From NCBI GenBank assembly GCA_023374025.1, contig SIJG01000013.1, positions 938,602 to 1,002,601 on the forward strand: a stretch of 64,000 nucleotides of DNA, given 5' to 3'. The position numbers and the translations under genes are program-made. Source of the stretch: Heterodera schachtii. Taxonomy: Eukaryota > Nematoda > Chromadorea > Rhabditida > Heteroderidae. A model generated the notes under the pieces. That model did not search any database and was not told the origin of the DNA. It saw only the letters and a program-made list of their open reading frames with translations. Of the stretch, positions 22,097-33,361 are shown one piece after another (within the stretch, counting starts at the first letter, position 1; every line of letters begins with the position of its first letter).

Positions 22097-24029
22097 TCAA
22101 GGATGATTACCTAAGTAGTAAACGCTACCAGTATTATTATATAATACATTAGCTGGAGCTTCTGCAAATGCTTCACTCTGAAAAAGAAGAAGAATTAGCA
22201 AACAAATTAAGGCCTAGATTTTTAGACATTAAATTTTATACAATTCAGAAAATTTTTAAATATCAAAAAATAAAAATTTAAATGATTGGGATATATTATG
22301 ACGAGGGATACCATTTGTAGGTTTTTGTCTATTTTTTTCCTGAGCTCTCCGTGGCCTGAAATGCACGAAAAATATGTTGTTTTTTTATGTTGTTGTTAAG
22401 CTACTTTTCGAGTTATTAGTGACTATTTTCTAGGCTTTTTTTAGAACCTAAAAATTTTTGAAAAAACCTATTTTTCCTTATTTTGGCGTCTTGTCCAAAA
22501 TTGTAATGTAAAATTGTAATAAAATGAAAAATGCACTTCAAGTATAAAATTTTTTTTTAAATATACACCCCTAAGAAAAGAAAAATTTCTCAAAAATTCA
22601 TTTCCAAAATTAATTTATTTATTTTCTTGACAGAATTTTAGATTTTTAAAATTGTGTATCTCAATACCGGTTTACCTCAGTTGGGCCGTCACATTTGTGC
22701 CCCACACATTTTTGGCTATAACTTTTTTCTTTGCCAACCAAATCCAACAAGCTTGGTATCATTCGAAAGTTTACTATGTTTAGAAGCAATTTCTTAGCTA
22801 TTGCTTCGCGATTAAACAATTACCACAAAAAAAAAGTTATACATAAAAATTGCAAAAAAGTTTAAATTTTGAAATTTTTTCTCAATAAATTTTTCAGAAG
22901 CCAAAAAATCTTTTTGCTTTTTTGTATGGCTAATAGAGCATGTAAAGAGCGTGTCCAGACATTTGCGTCCCGGACATTTGCGCCTAGGTCCAAAATTGGG
23001 TTCAAACTTAAGTTTTTGCTATCTTGGAGGTCTTAAACAGCATTAAGTTCCGAAAACTCGTTCTTTTGGTTTATTAGGAACAATAATTGTGTTATTTGAA
23101 AGATATATAATATTTTTTCAAAAATTTTCAGACGATCAAATTATCGCATACAATTACTTTTTATCGTTTATTTTAAGATGTTGTTTAGGCCATCCGGGAT
23201 TGAAAAAATTTAAGTTTGAACCCGATTTTGGACATAGGCGCAAATTTCCGGGGCACATGTGGGATAACCGTAAAGAGCTTTTTCGAATCATCACTAATAT
23301 AATGTTGGATTTGGATGACAACGAAAAAAAGTTATTGCGAAAAAAATGCTGGGGCCCAACCGTGCCGGCCCAACTGAGTGAGTCCGCTCAATACTGATAT
23401 GGCTTAATTTTATTATTTTTTGAATATATTTTGTCATTTTACACCCCCCTAAATTTGAGACTTTTTGGAGCCGATTTTCCATTTTTTAGAACCTATTTTT
23501 GGGGTGGTATGTTCTCATTTAGCAGAAATGATAAGCATTTATTTGTAAGTGGAGGCACAAAAAAATTTTAATTTCTGTGAGTTTTTTTTGTTTTGTAAAT
23601 TTTTTGTGAAATTTGAAAGATTTTCTTTACTGAGAGCCCAGCAACTAGGCACTTCATTTAAGCAATAAAAAGAAGCTAAATTTTATCAATTTATTTATTT
23701 ATTTTTGTTGTGACAGTAATTTACTATTATAATTTAATGGTTACCTTTCCTTTGACACGGAAATGCATGCAAGCATTGTCTGGAAACTTCCAATTTTCCC
23801 AACCAGTAACATCAATCTCAAAACATTGGTTCATTTTGCCATCGTGACATTCTTCCGTGGTTTTTCCAAATGAAAAAGTGTAAATGTGGCATTTAGCTTC
23901 AATTTCGACCTGTGTGTCATATTCGAAACACACTTTCTTTGTTTCTTTTGCCTGCGCATTTTGGGGAAAATGGGCCAAAAAAACGAAGCAAACGGCGAAC
24001 AGCAAAAGAAGAATAAGTGATGTATTCAT
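22097..24029 (-). CDS. KKVYF-family secreted protein, two exons (gene 4)
   Basis: The start at 24029 is preferred over the upstream in-frame ATG at 24050 because TTTTTCAG lies immediately before it, as in its relatives. Exon 1 (24029-23745) encodes 95 residues: signal peptide to about residue 27 (NAQA), domain start KETKKVCFEYDTQVEIEAKC, turn FGKTTEECHD and core NQCFEIDVTGW. The domain has several extra cysteines also seen in gene 1. Donor AAG|GTAACC. Exon 2 (22177-22097, acceptor TTTTTCAG) adds 26 residues including ANVLYNNTGSVYYLG. The phase-0 intron is 1.57 kb, enlarged by a 719-bp MITE and other debris. Total 121 residues. Function unknown. Confidence 0.8.
22668..23386. mobile_element. 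719-bp TIR element in the intron of gene 4, TSD CTCAATAC
   Basis: Perfect duplication CTCAATAC at 22660-22667 and 23387-23394. Terminal CGGTTTACCTCAGTTGGGCC against the inverse of GGCCCAACTGAGTGAGTCCG. A second inverted pair lies inside (ACATTTGCGTCCCGGACATT region at 22960-23020 against 23215-23260), so one element may be nested in another. The frame at 23089-23397 is internal and spurious. Confidence 0.8.
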
Positions 24030-24640
24030 CTGAAAAAGGCAATTACGCAAATTCGATCAAATCCCCTCCTTAATGGATGATTCAAAATAAAAAATAAAAA
24101 GCATTTAATATTGAGCAAGTTTTGCTCATGATTGAATGATTATATGATCATAATTCATTTGGATCGGGGATCATAAGCCGTGAATAATTGGATTTTCCCG
24201 GGAGTCCCGTGCTTTTCTTTTTACTAAAATCGTATTCTGAGTCAAGAATCTAGAAAAAGGAAATTTCACCCATTTTTGGAATCGCAAAACTTAATAATGC
24301 CAAACCCGGACTCGAATTTTTCAGAATTTCGCCTTACAATCCAAAAGAAAATCTTAGCCATTTAAGAACAATAAAAAAGAATTTGGAGTGATTTCTGCCC
24401 TTGATTTTCTTGCTTAAATACACGCCTAACTTTGTGCGTGCACTTAAGTCCAACCCACGACACAGTCACAATGCCAAAGTGCGTGGTGCCATCTCTGCCA
24501 GACAATTATCATGGGATTTCGCAATGCCCTTTATTGGTAGTCACCTGATTCAAAGCTTTATGAATTTATTAAAGATATATTTTCTTTTTCTTCTCAATGC
24601 ACTTAAGTCCAATGCACAGTCACAATGCCATGCCCTGTCT
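24030..24640. other. 5' flank of gene 4
   Basis: TTTTTCAG at 24037-24030 precedes the start codon. 24408-24640 carries the phrases GTGCGTGCACTTAAGTCCAA and CACAGTCACAATGCC twice, shared with 8110-8200 and 60185-60470. The open frame at 24401-24787 runs through this repeat into a MITE and is not a gene. Confidence 0.55.
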
Positions 24641-24648
24641 ATTATGCC

Positions 24649-25273
24649 CAGGGTAGCCAGATTAAAATTTTCCAAAGCCTCATTTGGCATGCAAAAAACC
24701 TCATTTTGGGTCAAAAAACCTCATTTTTACAAATTTATTCAAAACACGTTTATAATGTTCAAATGTTATATTTTTGGTTGTCCATGATCAATTTAGAGCA
24801 ATTTTTGGTTAGAACTAAATATTTTGTGAAATTCTTAGCATGAAAATCGAAGTTGATTTTTTTGCGGCACTTTTTCCAAAAAAACTTTTGGGGAAAAGCG
24901 GGGGCCGGCGGTGCCGATAGGCGCCGCTGGGAAAATTTTTTGTAATTTTTAATGCGATTTGTTAACAGATTTGTCGAAAAAATTACAGAATTTTGCGATT
25001 TTTGGCAAAATTTTAAGAAAATAAGGGATTTTTAGGGTCCGGCGGTGCCGATAGGCGCCGCCGGGGGAAAAATTAAGAATTTTGACCATATTTCAGCAGA
25101 TTTTCATTGAAAAAATCACCTAATTTGGTGGATTTTCCACAAAAGCCTCAAAAATCCTCAAAATTTCTCAAAAAAACCACAAAAAGCCTCAAAGCCTCAT
25201 TTTGAAAATTTAGCCTCATTGACCTATCAAAAAACCACAAAATGAGGTTAAAGCCTCAGATCTGGCTACCCTG
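24649..25273. mobile_element. 625-bp hAT-like MITE, TSD ATTATGCC
   Basis: TIR CAGGGTAGCCAGAT with its inverse (ATCTGGCTACCCTG). Perfect duplication ATTATGCC at 24641-24648 and 25274-25281. The paralogous sequence near 60430 continues across this site without the element. It carries two hairpin modules in tandem. A left-end copy in the other arrangement lies at 41017-41640. Confidence 0.9.
24905..25064 (+). repeat. Tandem pair of GC-rich hairpin modules
   Basis: 24905-24930 (CCGGCGGTGCC, GATA, GGCGCCGCTGG; one pair changed to G.T wobble) and 25039-25064 (canonical) are 134 bp apart. Both are followed by GGGAAAA-type sequence and an AACAGATTT phrase, so the repeated unit is larger than the hairpin itself. 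Confidence 0.75.
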
Positions 25274-25281
25274 ATTATGCC

Positions 25282-26260
25282 AGACAATCATCAGATTTTG
25301 TAAATGCCATCCATTTTCTTATTCAAATAATTTAATAATTCATTATTTTTAGTTGTGCTAATATTTCTTCCATAAAAAGTAGGGTTGTGCACGGAGTTGT
25401 TTAACGAAATCAAAATCAAAAAACCGGGGGCCCGAAAACCGGTCTAACAGAAAAACTGGTGAACTGGGTTTTCAGTTAATCAAATACACTAGGGTTAAGC
25501 CCGACCCCTAGCCCCCCCGGCCTCCGACATTTTTGGGCCTATTCCCCGACCCGGCCCCCGACATGTCGCCCACCGAGGTCCCGGACCCCCGATTTTTTGC
25601 CCCACGACCCCCTGACACTACCGGGAATTTCCCGGTTCCGGCATTGTGTTTGAATTGGCATTTTTGACAGAAACTCGATATCTCAGTTTTTCTGAAAATG
25701 CCACGTGACGAGGAGAGTCGAAGGTCAAATTTTAAACACCCATTTTTTTTTTGATTTACTGTTCCCGGACCGTGGTGAATTGTTGTTGTCTTTAGGGCCG
25801 TAAAAAATAATCTCACCCTTAATCTGAGGCCAATAATTACTTAAAAATTTTACAGGAAAGAGTACAAATTGAAAAATTTCGGGTCGTAAGAATAATCACT
25901 CTCTTTTTCGTAGGCTGTTAGATTTTACAGGAATTGAATAAATTTTATAAATGGAAATTTCCCTTTTTAGGCTAAATCCATTTACACATTACAAATTGAA
26001 GAAAATGTGAAAGTGTAATTTGCTCTTATTAATTATGAAAAGGGAACTGTGAATGACATTAAGATGAGCGAAGAAAGCCCGAAGAAAGCCTTCAGTTGCT
26101 GTGCGCTAATGAATATGCTAAGAAGAAGCTTGAAACCATAAAAAATCGAAATCCATGCTTACAAAATTGGGGTTCCTATTTTTATAAATTCGAGTATATT
26201 TTTATGAGCGCTTTTTGTTCTGAAAGGCACGAAAAACTTTAACGAAAAATTGCTATTTGG
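25282..26260. repeat. Remnant TIR element and block A, copy 5
   Basis: 25380-25520 begins AGGGTTGTGCACGGAG and holds CCGGTTTTC-type words, perhaps half of an element. 25500-25620 is a GC-rich run of CCCCGACC-type words. Block A occupies about 25670-26260. The minus-strand frame at 25508-25816 arises from these repeats. Confidence 0.5.
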
Positions 26261-26712
26261 GAGGAAAGTTTACGTTTCAAATTTTTGATAATTTTTCCTA
26301 TGAATTTCCATTAATTTATTGTATATCATTTTGCTTTTCACATATTTTTTTTCCGCGGCGCGCTTTTTTCAGAAAACTTTTGGGGCAGGGGAGGGACCCC
26401 GGTGGTGTCGAAAAATTTAAAGGTTTAAGTGCAATTTTTCAACAGACTCTGTCCAAAAAATTGCCAATTTTTGGGTCCACTTTTAAATTTTATGAGGATT
26501 TTGGTCATTTTTTTAATTGGTTTTCACCAAAAAAAAAAAAAAAAATATCGAAAAAATTAGCAAAATTTTTTAGGACATTTGGGTTAGAAAAACCTTAGAG
26601 AAGGAACAAGACGGAAAATTTATAATTATTAGCAACAAAAAATTTTTCCTTCGCTTTTTACAGAATTTCATCAAAAAATTAATAAGAAAAAAAGAGATTT
26701 ATTTTAAAAACA
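26261..26712. other. AT-rich sequence left of the giant element
   Basis: No supported gene. A degenerate hairpin-like phrase (GACCCCGGTGGTGTCG) lies near 26393. The frame at 26257-26598 is unsupported. Confidence 0.45.
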
Positions 26713-26795
26713 AACAGGTAATTACCGAACCGGTACCAAAACAAGCAGGTAATTACCGAACTGTAACAAAACGATACCGGTACCAAAACAAGCCG

Positions 26796-27363
26796 GTAGT
26801 AGTATAAGACCCCGAAAGCGAGCGGGTTCCGAGCGGGTGTTTACCGCACAAACCCGTGCCTATGGGAAGGGTGCTGCCCTTTGAAGTTACCGCCGTGGGT
26901 TTTATCGAGCCTATTGAAGGGGCGCAGCCCTTTGGAGTTGCCGCCCGATCACAATCCCGAGCCTATGGGAGGGTGTTCTTTGAAGTCTGCAGCCTTGTGG
27001 ATTTACCCAAATTCAATTTTTTCTTTTGCAAATTAATTCCAAATCCCTTATCTTTTGATCCCAAACATTTTAATGTGGTTTTAAGATTTTTATGATGTTT
27101 TCCGATCCTGAAATTAAAATTCATTTTGAAAATTTGCCAAAACCGTGCGGGTTTTTATCATCCCCCCTCCCTCCCCGTCCGCCCCGCGCCGCGATGCCGC
27201 CGCCGCGCAAAGTAATCGATAATGGAATTTGAAAAACTGTGAATTAATTGTGATTGGCAGCAAATAATGTCATAAAAAATTATTGAATTGGACAATAAAA
27301 TTAACTAAATAATAATTAATAATATAATCTAAATCGAATAAATAAATCAGGATGAAAAAACTT
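26796..27363. repeat. Left long terminal inverted repeat of the giant element
   Basis: Matches the reverse complement of 33362-34018 closely: GTAGTATAAGACCCCGAAAG at the outside and AAATAAATCAGGATGAAAAA at the inside. A GC-rich stretch (CCGCGATGCCGCCGCCGCGC) sits in the middle. This copy lacks about 87 bp present in the right arm (about 33717-33803). The frame at 26856-27095 is mirrored in the other arm and is a repeat artefact. Confidence 0.85.
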
Positions 27364-27595
27364 ATTTTGACTGACTGTTTATTAAAGGTTAATTAGTATT
27401 TAGACATATTTAATTTTTGAGATTTTGCTTCGAAGTTTGGTATTTTCGTAGTTTTTTAAAATTTGTTTAACTTTGTCAAAAAGTTTCAGGAACTAAATTA
27501 AAATTCAACTTTTTTGAATGTTTCATATTTTTCTTTTTAAAAAATATTCCAATTTTCGAGTTATGAGCTGTGAAAGGAATTTAAATTTTTCTCTT
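27364..27595. repeat. Inner inverted repeat, left arm
   Basis: Reverse complement of 30450-30682 with few differences (for example CCTTTAATAAACAGTCAGTC in the right arm against GACTGACTGTTTATTAAAGG here). Together the two arms enclose the palindrome, FLYWCH gene, minisatellite and AT-hook gene, so this may be the terminal repeat of an element nested in the larger one. Confidence 0.85.
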
Positions 27596-28620
27596 CTACT
27601 TCAAATTGAGGGAGAACAATAGATTTGAATATGTTAAACATAGAAATCAGATTTCACCTTGGAAGTTCAAAAACATCATGTGAACTTATTTTTCCACTCA
27701 GCGTGGGTGATTTTGGGTAAATCAAGACTTGAAAAAAAAGTTTGATATTTTCCGGCTCTGAGCTTTTGAATGAGCTTCATTTTTGTTCATACTGTTCAAT
27801 TTTAGGGATCGTATAAATGGCAATTAAAAATTGCGGCTAACAGGTGCTGACCTACACATTAGATCGTCCCCAATTGATTGTCCACCAGAAAGTTGGGCAC
27901 CGGGTGTTTGGAAATCAGGAAGTTTGGGCATCAGAAATTTAAGCAATTAGTACAGCTGCTTTGACATAGGGTATGTTAAACGTCTATTTTTTTCGATCAA
28001 ACAATGGCTAGCGTTTCTAGATAACTCGGTGGCACCTCAAAAATGGAGCCATTCTCGTCACCACATGCTAATGACATTTTATTTCTACTAATTAGACAAT
28101 TTTTTGCCCGCAAACGGTTGACAAATAGACTGAATGCGTTATATTTTGCAAGAGTAAGGCCAAATTTAAAAAAAACAAAATTTTTTGCAGTTATCTAGAA
28201 ACGCTAGCCATTGTTTTGATCGAAAAAATAGACGTTTAACCTACCCTATGTCAAATCAGCTGTACTAATTGCTTAAATTTCTGATGCCCAAACTTCCTGA
28301 TTTCCAAACACCGGTGCCCAACTTTCTGGTGGACAATCAATTGGGGACGATCTAATGTGTAGGTCAGCACCTGTTAGCCGCAATTTTTAATTGCCATTTA
28401 TACGATCCCTAAAATTGAACAGTATGAACAAAAATGAAGCTCATTCAAAAACTCAGAGCCGGAAAATATCAAACTTTTTTTTCAAGTTTTGATTTACCCA
28501 AAATCACCCACGCTGAGTGGAAAAATAAGTTCACATGATGTTTTTGAACTTCCAAGGTGAAATCTGATTTCTATGTTTAACATATTCAAATATATTGTTC
28601 TCCCTCAATTTGAAGTAGAA
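27596..28620. repeat. Near-perfect palindrome, arms about 431 bp, loop 162 bp
   Basis: 27596-28026 and 28189-28620 are inverse copies with only scattered differences, around the single-copy loop 28027-28188. The outer end of the right arm contains the last dozen codons of the FLYWCH gene. No long open frame runs through the arms. A transcript across it would form a very long hairpin. Confidence 0.88.
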
Positions 28621-28813
28621 TTTGGTCTGGAGGATGGTTATGCATTCGAGTGCCGAAAAACTCACCGTTACTCTCAAAACCCCAACCTTTGCATCCTTGT
28701 TGATGAAGTTCACACTTCCACCAAATTTTATTTTTTGTCTTTTTGTGTTTGTGATAACAATACCCGTCACAAAACTTTCCTTTTGCACAGTTAACAGCGA
28801 TTAATTTTGCCAT
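28586..28813 (-). CDS. FLYWCH-type zinc-finger protein (short, possibly one exon of a longer gene)
   Basis: From ATG 28813 the frame encodes 75 residues with a FLYWCH-like layout: GYCYHKHKKT, then NKIWWKCELHQQGCKGW and GTRMHNHPPD. The W-W-K-C, the second C and the H-N-H give the C2H2 metal ligands expected for FLYWCH or WRKY-GCM1 type fingers, which are common in nematode transcription factors and in Mutator-like transposons. The frame stays open upstream to 28879, with a possible acceptor TTTAAG just before AGATTG, so the finger may be joined to an upstream exon such as the AT-hook frame. The C-terminal dozen codons lie in the palindrome arm. Confidence 0.65.
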   Translation of the reverse strand: MAKLIAVNCAKGKFCDGYCYHKHKKTKNKIWWKCELHQQGCKGWGFESNGEFFGTRMHNHPPDQILLQIEGEQYI

Positions 28814-28984
28814 GTTAAAGTAAATCAATCTCTTAAATCCTTTTATTATACTTTTACATATATGATTATAACATTTCACTTATTTCCGTTTTTTAGTTTT
28901 CACTTTTTTTCATCGCTTCTCTAGAATTTCATCAATGTTCTTAGACTTTTCAACATCTATTCACCATCTATAACTGAAATTTTC

Positions 28985-29560
28985 AAATGTCACGCTATTG
29001 GTTTTCACTTCTTTCACCACTTATCACAGGACATTTTACTTATTTCCTATTGTTTATTCACCTCTTTCACCACTTATCATAGGACCTTTCACCTATTTCC
29101 TATTGTTTTTCACTTCTTTACCATCTATCCGAAAATTTCACCTATTTCCTACTGTTTTTCAACTCTTTTGACCACTTATCACAGGATTTTTCACCGATTT
29201 CCTATTGTTTTTCACTTATTTACCATCTATCCGAAAATTTTACCTATTTCCTATTGTTTTTCACCTCTTTACACCACATATCTCAGGACTTTTCACCTAT
29301 TTCCTATTGCTTTTCACCTCTTTTGACCACTTATCACGGGACATTTCACCTATTTCCTATTGTTTTTCACCTCTTTTCACCACTTATCACAGGACATTTC
29401 ACCTATTTCCTATTGTTTTTTCACCTCTTTTCACCACTTATCACAGGACATTTCACCTGTCAGCTATTGGTTTTCACCTCATTTCACTATTTATCACTGA
29501 ACATTTTTGCTTTTACCTTTTAACTTTTCACCATATATCATTAAACATATCACCCATATC
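28985..29560. repeat. 53-bp minisatellite
   Basis: About eleven imperfect copies of a roughly 53-bp unit with TTTTCACCACTTATCACAGG, ACATTTCACCTATTTCC and TATTG. Decayed units continue to about 29800. The three plus-strand open frames over this region (Phe- and Ser-rich) are products of the repeat. It lies between the AT-hook and FLYWCH frames. Confidence 0.85.
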
Positions 29561-29980
29561 CTTTTCTTTTCACGACTTATCACAGAGTTTTACCTATTCA
29601 TTTGGCTGTTTCACCAAATACCAGCACATAATTCACCTATTCCCTTGTATCTTATTCCTTTTCACTCTCATTTCACCGGTTTTCGTTGCCTATTCATCTC
29701 TTTTCAGTATGAGCCAATAACTTTAGACTTTTCCTTATAGTTTCACTCTTTTCGGTAAACATTTAACCAGTTTCCCAATGACTTTCCCCTCTCTTCACCT
29801 GGTATTTAGAATTGCTTTTTCGTTTGCTTTTCACACCATTTCCTCTGCCTTTTCAAGCAAACATTGTCCATGTATTTTACATCGTATGCAAATTTTGTCA
29901 AAAGCGGATAAAATGATTTTGATAAGAAGAAGTGATTGATGAACAATAATCGTCAGTATTTGAAATATTAGCCTTGGCAT

Positions 29981-30283
29981 CTATAATCTTACATAAATTG
30001 GAGGAAGTTTTATTTTAGTATGAACTGCATTTGTGTCCCTTTCTGAATTTATTTCTATTCTTTTTCCATTAAGCTGGACTTTGGGTTTTAAAATTTTTGA
30101 TAAATTCTTTTCTACTCTAAGATTTTCTTTTTTATTAAAATTTTCAGTAGATTTTTCTTTTTGGCCTTTGGGCTTTAAAATTTTTGATAAATTCTTTTCT
30201 ACTCGGGGATTGTGATTAAATGTTTCACTAGATTTTTCTTTGTTTTTCGGAGGTCTTCCTCTAGGCTTCTTTTCTTTATTCAT
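29981..30283 (-). CDS. AT-hook protein, probable first exon
   Basis: 100 residues, strongly basic. An AT-hook lies at residues 5-14 (KKPRGRPPKNK, core R-G-R-P), which binds the minor groove of A/T-rich DNA. A duplicated segment follows (RVEKNLSKILKPK occurs twice, about residues 28-40 and 56-68). A consensus donor (TAT|GTAAGA) lies just before the stop, so the frame may be spliced to a downstream exon on the same strand, with the FLYWCH exon about 1.2 kb away as candidate. It may encode a DNA-binding factor of the surrounding element. No transposase motif. Confidence 0.55.
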   Translation of the reverse strand: MNKEKKPRGRPPKNKEKSSETFNHNPRVEKNLSKILKPKGQKEKSTENFNKKENLRVEKNLSKILKPKVQLNGKRIEINSERDTNAVHTKIKLPPIYVRL

Positions 30284-30682
30284 TTTACAACGATTGTTGT
30301 GCTTTAAAGATATTTAGTTTTGCAATTTAATTTTTATTTATACTTTATTAACATAATAAAATACTGTTCATCTATCTGTTATTGTAATAATAAACTTTCA
30401 GAAATTGATAAGTCTTAGTGAAACGCAATACAATAATATTCAAAAGGAGAAAAATTTAAATTCCTTTCACAGCTCATAACTCGAAAATTGGAATATTTTT
30501 TAAAAAGAAAAATATGAAACATTCAAAAAAAGTTGAATTTTAATTTAGTTCCTGAAACTTTTTGACAAAGTTAAACAAATTTTAAAAAACTACGAAAATA
30601 CCAAACTTCGAAGCAAAATCTCAAAAATTAAATATGTCTAAATACTAATTAACCTTTAATAAACAGTCAGTCAAAATAAGAT

Positions 30683-32640
30683 TATTAAAAATCCCTAATT
30701 AGATGTTTGGAGAGAATGTAAAAATTGAACCGAAAGCTCATTATAAAAAATATTTTTATATATTTTCATTTTTTAATATTTATCTGTTAGTTTTAATTCA
30801 TACAACCATTTGAACAGGAAGCAAAAAAAAACTTAGGAAAATTAAACCTTAAAAAGTTTTAAAGATTTTTTTTTTTGATAATTTTTTGTCTTTAATTTTT
30901 TATTTGAAGAAACTAAATATTTTATTTTAAATGAATTAATTTTTTATATGAACTCTCGTAAAATAAGGTTTATCCTTCTTTTTTTGATGACACCATTTTG
31001 TCTTTATTTAAAAACATACTAATTAATAATCTCGGTTTATTTATTTTGTGTAATGTGTCAACAGACACTTTTATCCTCGAAAACTTTTCTGTCATAGTCT
31101 ACCATTCTATGATATGCAATCGTGGAGATAATAAGAGAGCGAGGCTAAGTAAGCAAACGAGATACTCTAGCACTTTACAGCATATTTTCAAAAAAAACAA
31201 TGTTTATTTGGCATCGTGAGCCAAATGCCTCGATACTTCCTTGGTAGATAATTCACATTAAGAAAATTCCTTATCAAAAATCCAGTAAAATTTTAATTAT
31301 TTGAACCAAATTGTGCGATTTTAAAACTTTTTTTTTAATGTAAATATTGTTGGGCGTTTCTACATGTTTAATCAATATCGCCCGATGATTTTACAATGCC
31401 TTAAAAGCTTGGAGAATTTTAAAGGTCTAGATAATGGAGAAATGTTTTAAATTATCTAGACCCTTTCAAAAGTTGCATAACAGCTCATTTCACCTAAAAG
31501 ACATTTTCAAGGGAAGAAAATTAATATTATAATTCAAACATTGAAAATTGTAGAACGGCGGTTAAAATATATATTCAAAAGAAAATGTTCGGGGACTCAT
31601 AAGGATTGCCTTTTCATATTAAATTATTTACGAAATATTTAAATTTTTAAATACATGGAAGAATTAAAGGGGAATATTTTTTACCAGGGCATTATTTGTT
31701 TATAAATTAGATCAGTGGAAAATTTCAAATGAAAATCTGCTACCATTGAGTTGGGACTCTGTTAAATTTGAAATAGAAAGAACAACAATGAGAATTAAGC
31801 GGAAAAGACAAAAGAATAAAATTTTTATCTTGTTATTTTTTCAGATCAATACCAATAAAAATTAAAGTAAACCACTCCCATGGTCTTAGGAAATTCATAA
31901 AGCTTTTAGGATAGGCGGCAAAACCAAAGGCTAAAACCGAAAGCTATAATTACTGATCAATAACAGAATAGATTTTATTAATTTGCTATAAAAAGAAGGT
32001 TGTTGACCTTTTTTTTTTTGTTTTTTTGAATAAGTTTTGGGTTTTTCGTGTAAGACGCAAAGAAGCCGGTAACTTCAAAGGTTCATACCACTCAAATTTT
32101 ACGGATTTTGACTATTATATTAAATTCTTTTCCATTATATTAATGGTAAATTGCTTTTGACTCTTAAAGTAAAAAAAAACTAATGAAATTCACGTCGACT
32201 GAGGGATGGGGAGGGGTGAAGGGAGCAAAAATGAACTGATGGATGATAATTAATTAACTTTGTTTGAAAATTTGGGCAATCTATATTGCTAAGGATTTTT
32301 ATGTAAATCGCTTGCATATTGTGTAAAATGAGAAATTCGAAATATGAAAGCCATCAATCAATCAATTTTTCGTGGCATTTTTTTCAGAAATTGTTGGTCA
32401 AATATTGCGAAATGGTTTGCGATTTTGAAAACAAAAATGATAAAATTATCATCAATTGAAACTTCCATTTTTTTGAATTATTTTTACGTTAAATTTCTCG
32501 TACAATGTTATTCATTTTATTTTAATTTTTCGTCGAACTATTATTCTTTGCACTTATTTTTAGTTAAAGACCAGTTAGCTCTTATTTTCTTGCTATTCTC
32601 GATAAAAATTTTAAGATCGCATTCTTTTGAAAATTAGGAT
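30683..32640. other. Interior of the giant element without recognised genes
   Basis: AT-rich, not inverted relative to the other half. Frames at 30998-31219 and 32344-32637 are hydrophobic or low-complexity and carry no motif that I recognise. Confidence 0.5.
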
Positions 32641-32652
32641 CTGGAAATTTAA

Positions 32653-33170
32653 TCATGTATTATTAAATTTTAATGAGCTGCATTCACAGAAAACAGCAAC
32701 AAAATATTTAGGATAATGCTTAAAAAAATTTGAATTTTGATTGAAATTATATTCACCTGTCACATTTATGCGGGGAATGATTGATACCTTTCCGTGGCGG
32801 TGCGTGGCGACTCTGCGGCACACCGACGGAGAGGGAGATGTAGACAAAAAACACCCGCACCGTTTTGGTGAGAATGAATATCCATGTGACTTCGGTTGTT
32901 CGGCGACTTTAAAGCGTTAAGCTCCTATAATATCTTTGTGATTTGTGAACATGCTCACAAAAACAACCATGGTTTAATTTTGAGTCGGCGTCTTCAAAGG
33001 GTTCAACCAGCTCCAATAGGTATGGGATTTTCTGAGAAATACCCTGGGGCTTCAAGTTCGAAATCCTTAAAATAGATGCGGAAAAATTTCCCAGAGCGGC
33101 ACCTACAAAGGATTTCATATCTCCATTAGGTTCTGGATTTTGCGGTAAACATCCCTGGACGACAATTCAA
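32653..33170. repeat. Second, diverged copy of the TIR sequence next to the right arm
   Basis: 32755-33170 resembles 33715-33960: CACCTGTCACATTTRTG, CCTTTCCGTGGCGGTGCG, AAACACCCGCACCG and a series of CTTCAAAGG ... AATAGG phrases. It suggests that the right end was duplicated or that an older relative lies within. The minus-strand frames here are shadows of this repeat. Confidence 0.6.
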
Positions 33171-33361
33171 AGGATTCACCCCGCCAATGTGTGAATGGTG
33201 GAAAAAAATAAAAAATTCATTAACCATTTCAAGGTGACCTAGTTTTGGTCCCATATTGCGAAATAATTGCAACACAAAGTCACGTGCAGATTGCGAAATA
33301 ATGGAAACTGAAAAAAATCAATCAATCAATTTTGGTTAACAGCTGTCCTACTTTTGGAAAA

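Noticed and set aside
24401..24787. 128-residue plus-strand frame shared with 60181-60459
   Set aside because: Similarity between the two frames is explained by the DNA duplication. The first runs into a MITE, and neither shows a domain or splice structure.
26856..27095. Open frame in the left TIR (and its mirror at 33628-33960) as a conserved protein
   Set aside because: The same frame occurs in both arms only because they are inverse copies of the same DNA. The peptide is made of short repeated phrases and shows no domain.
29205..29740. Long Phe/Ser/His-rich frames as genes
   Set aside because: Three overlapping frames are open at once because the 53-bp minisatellite lacks stop codons in these frames; the peptides just repeat its unit.
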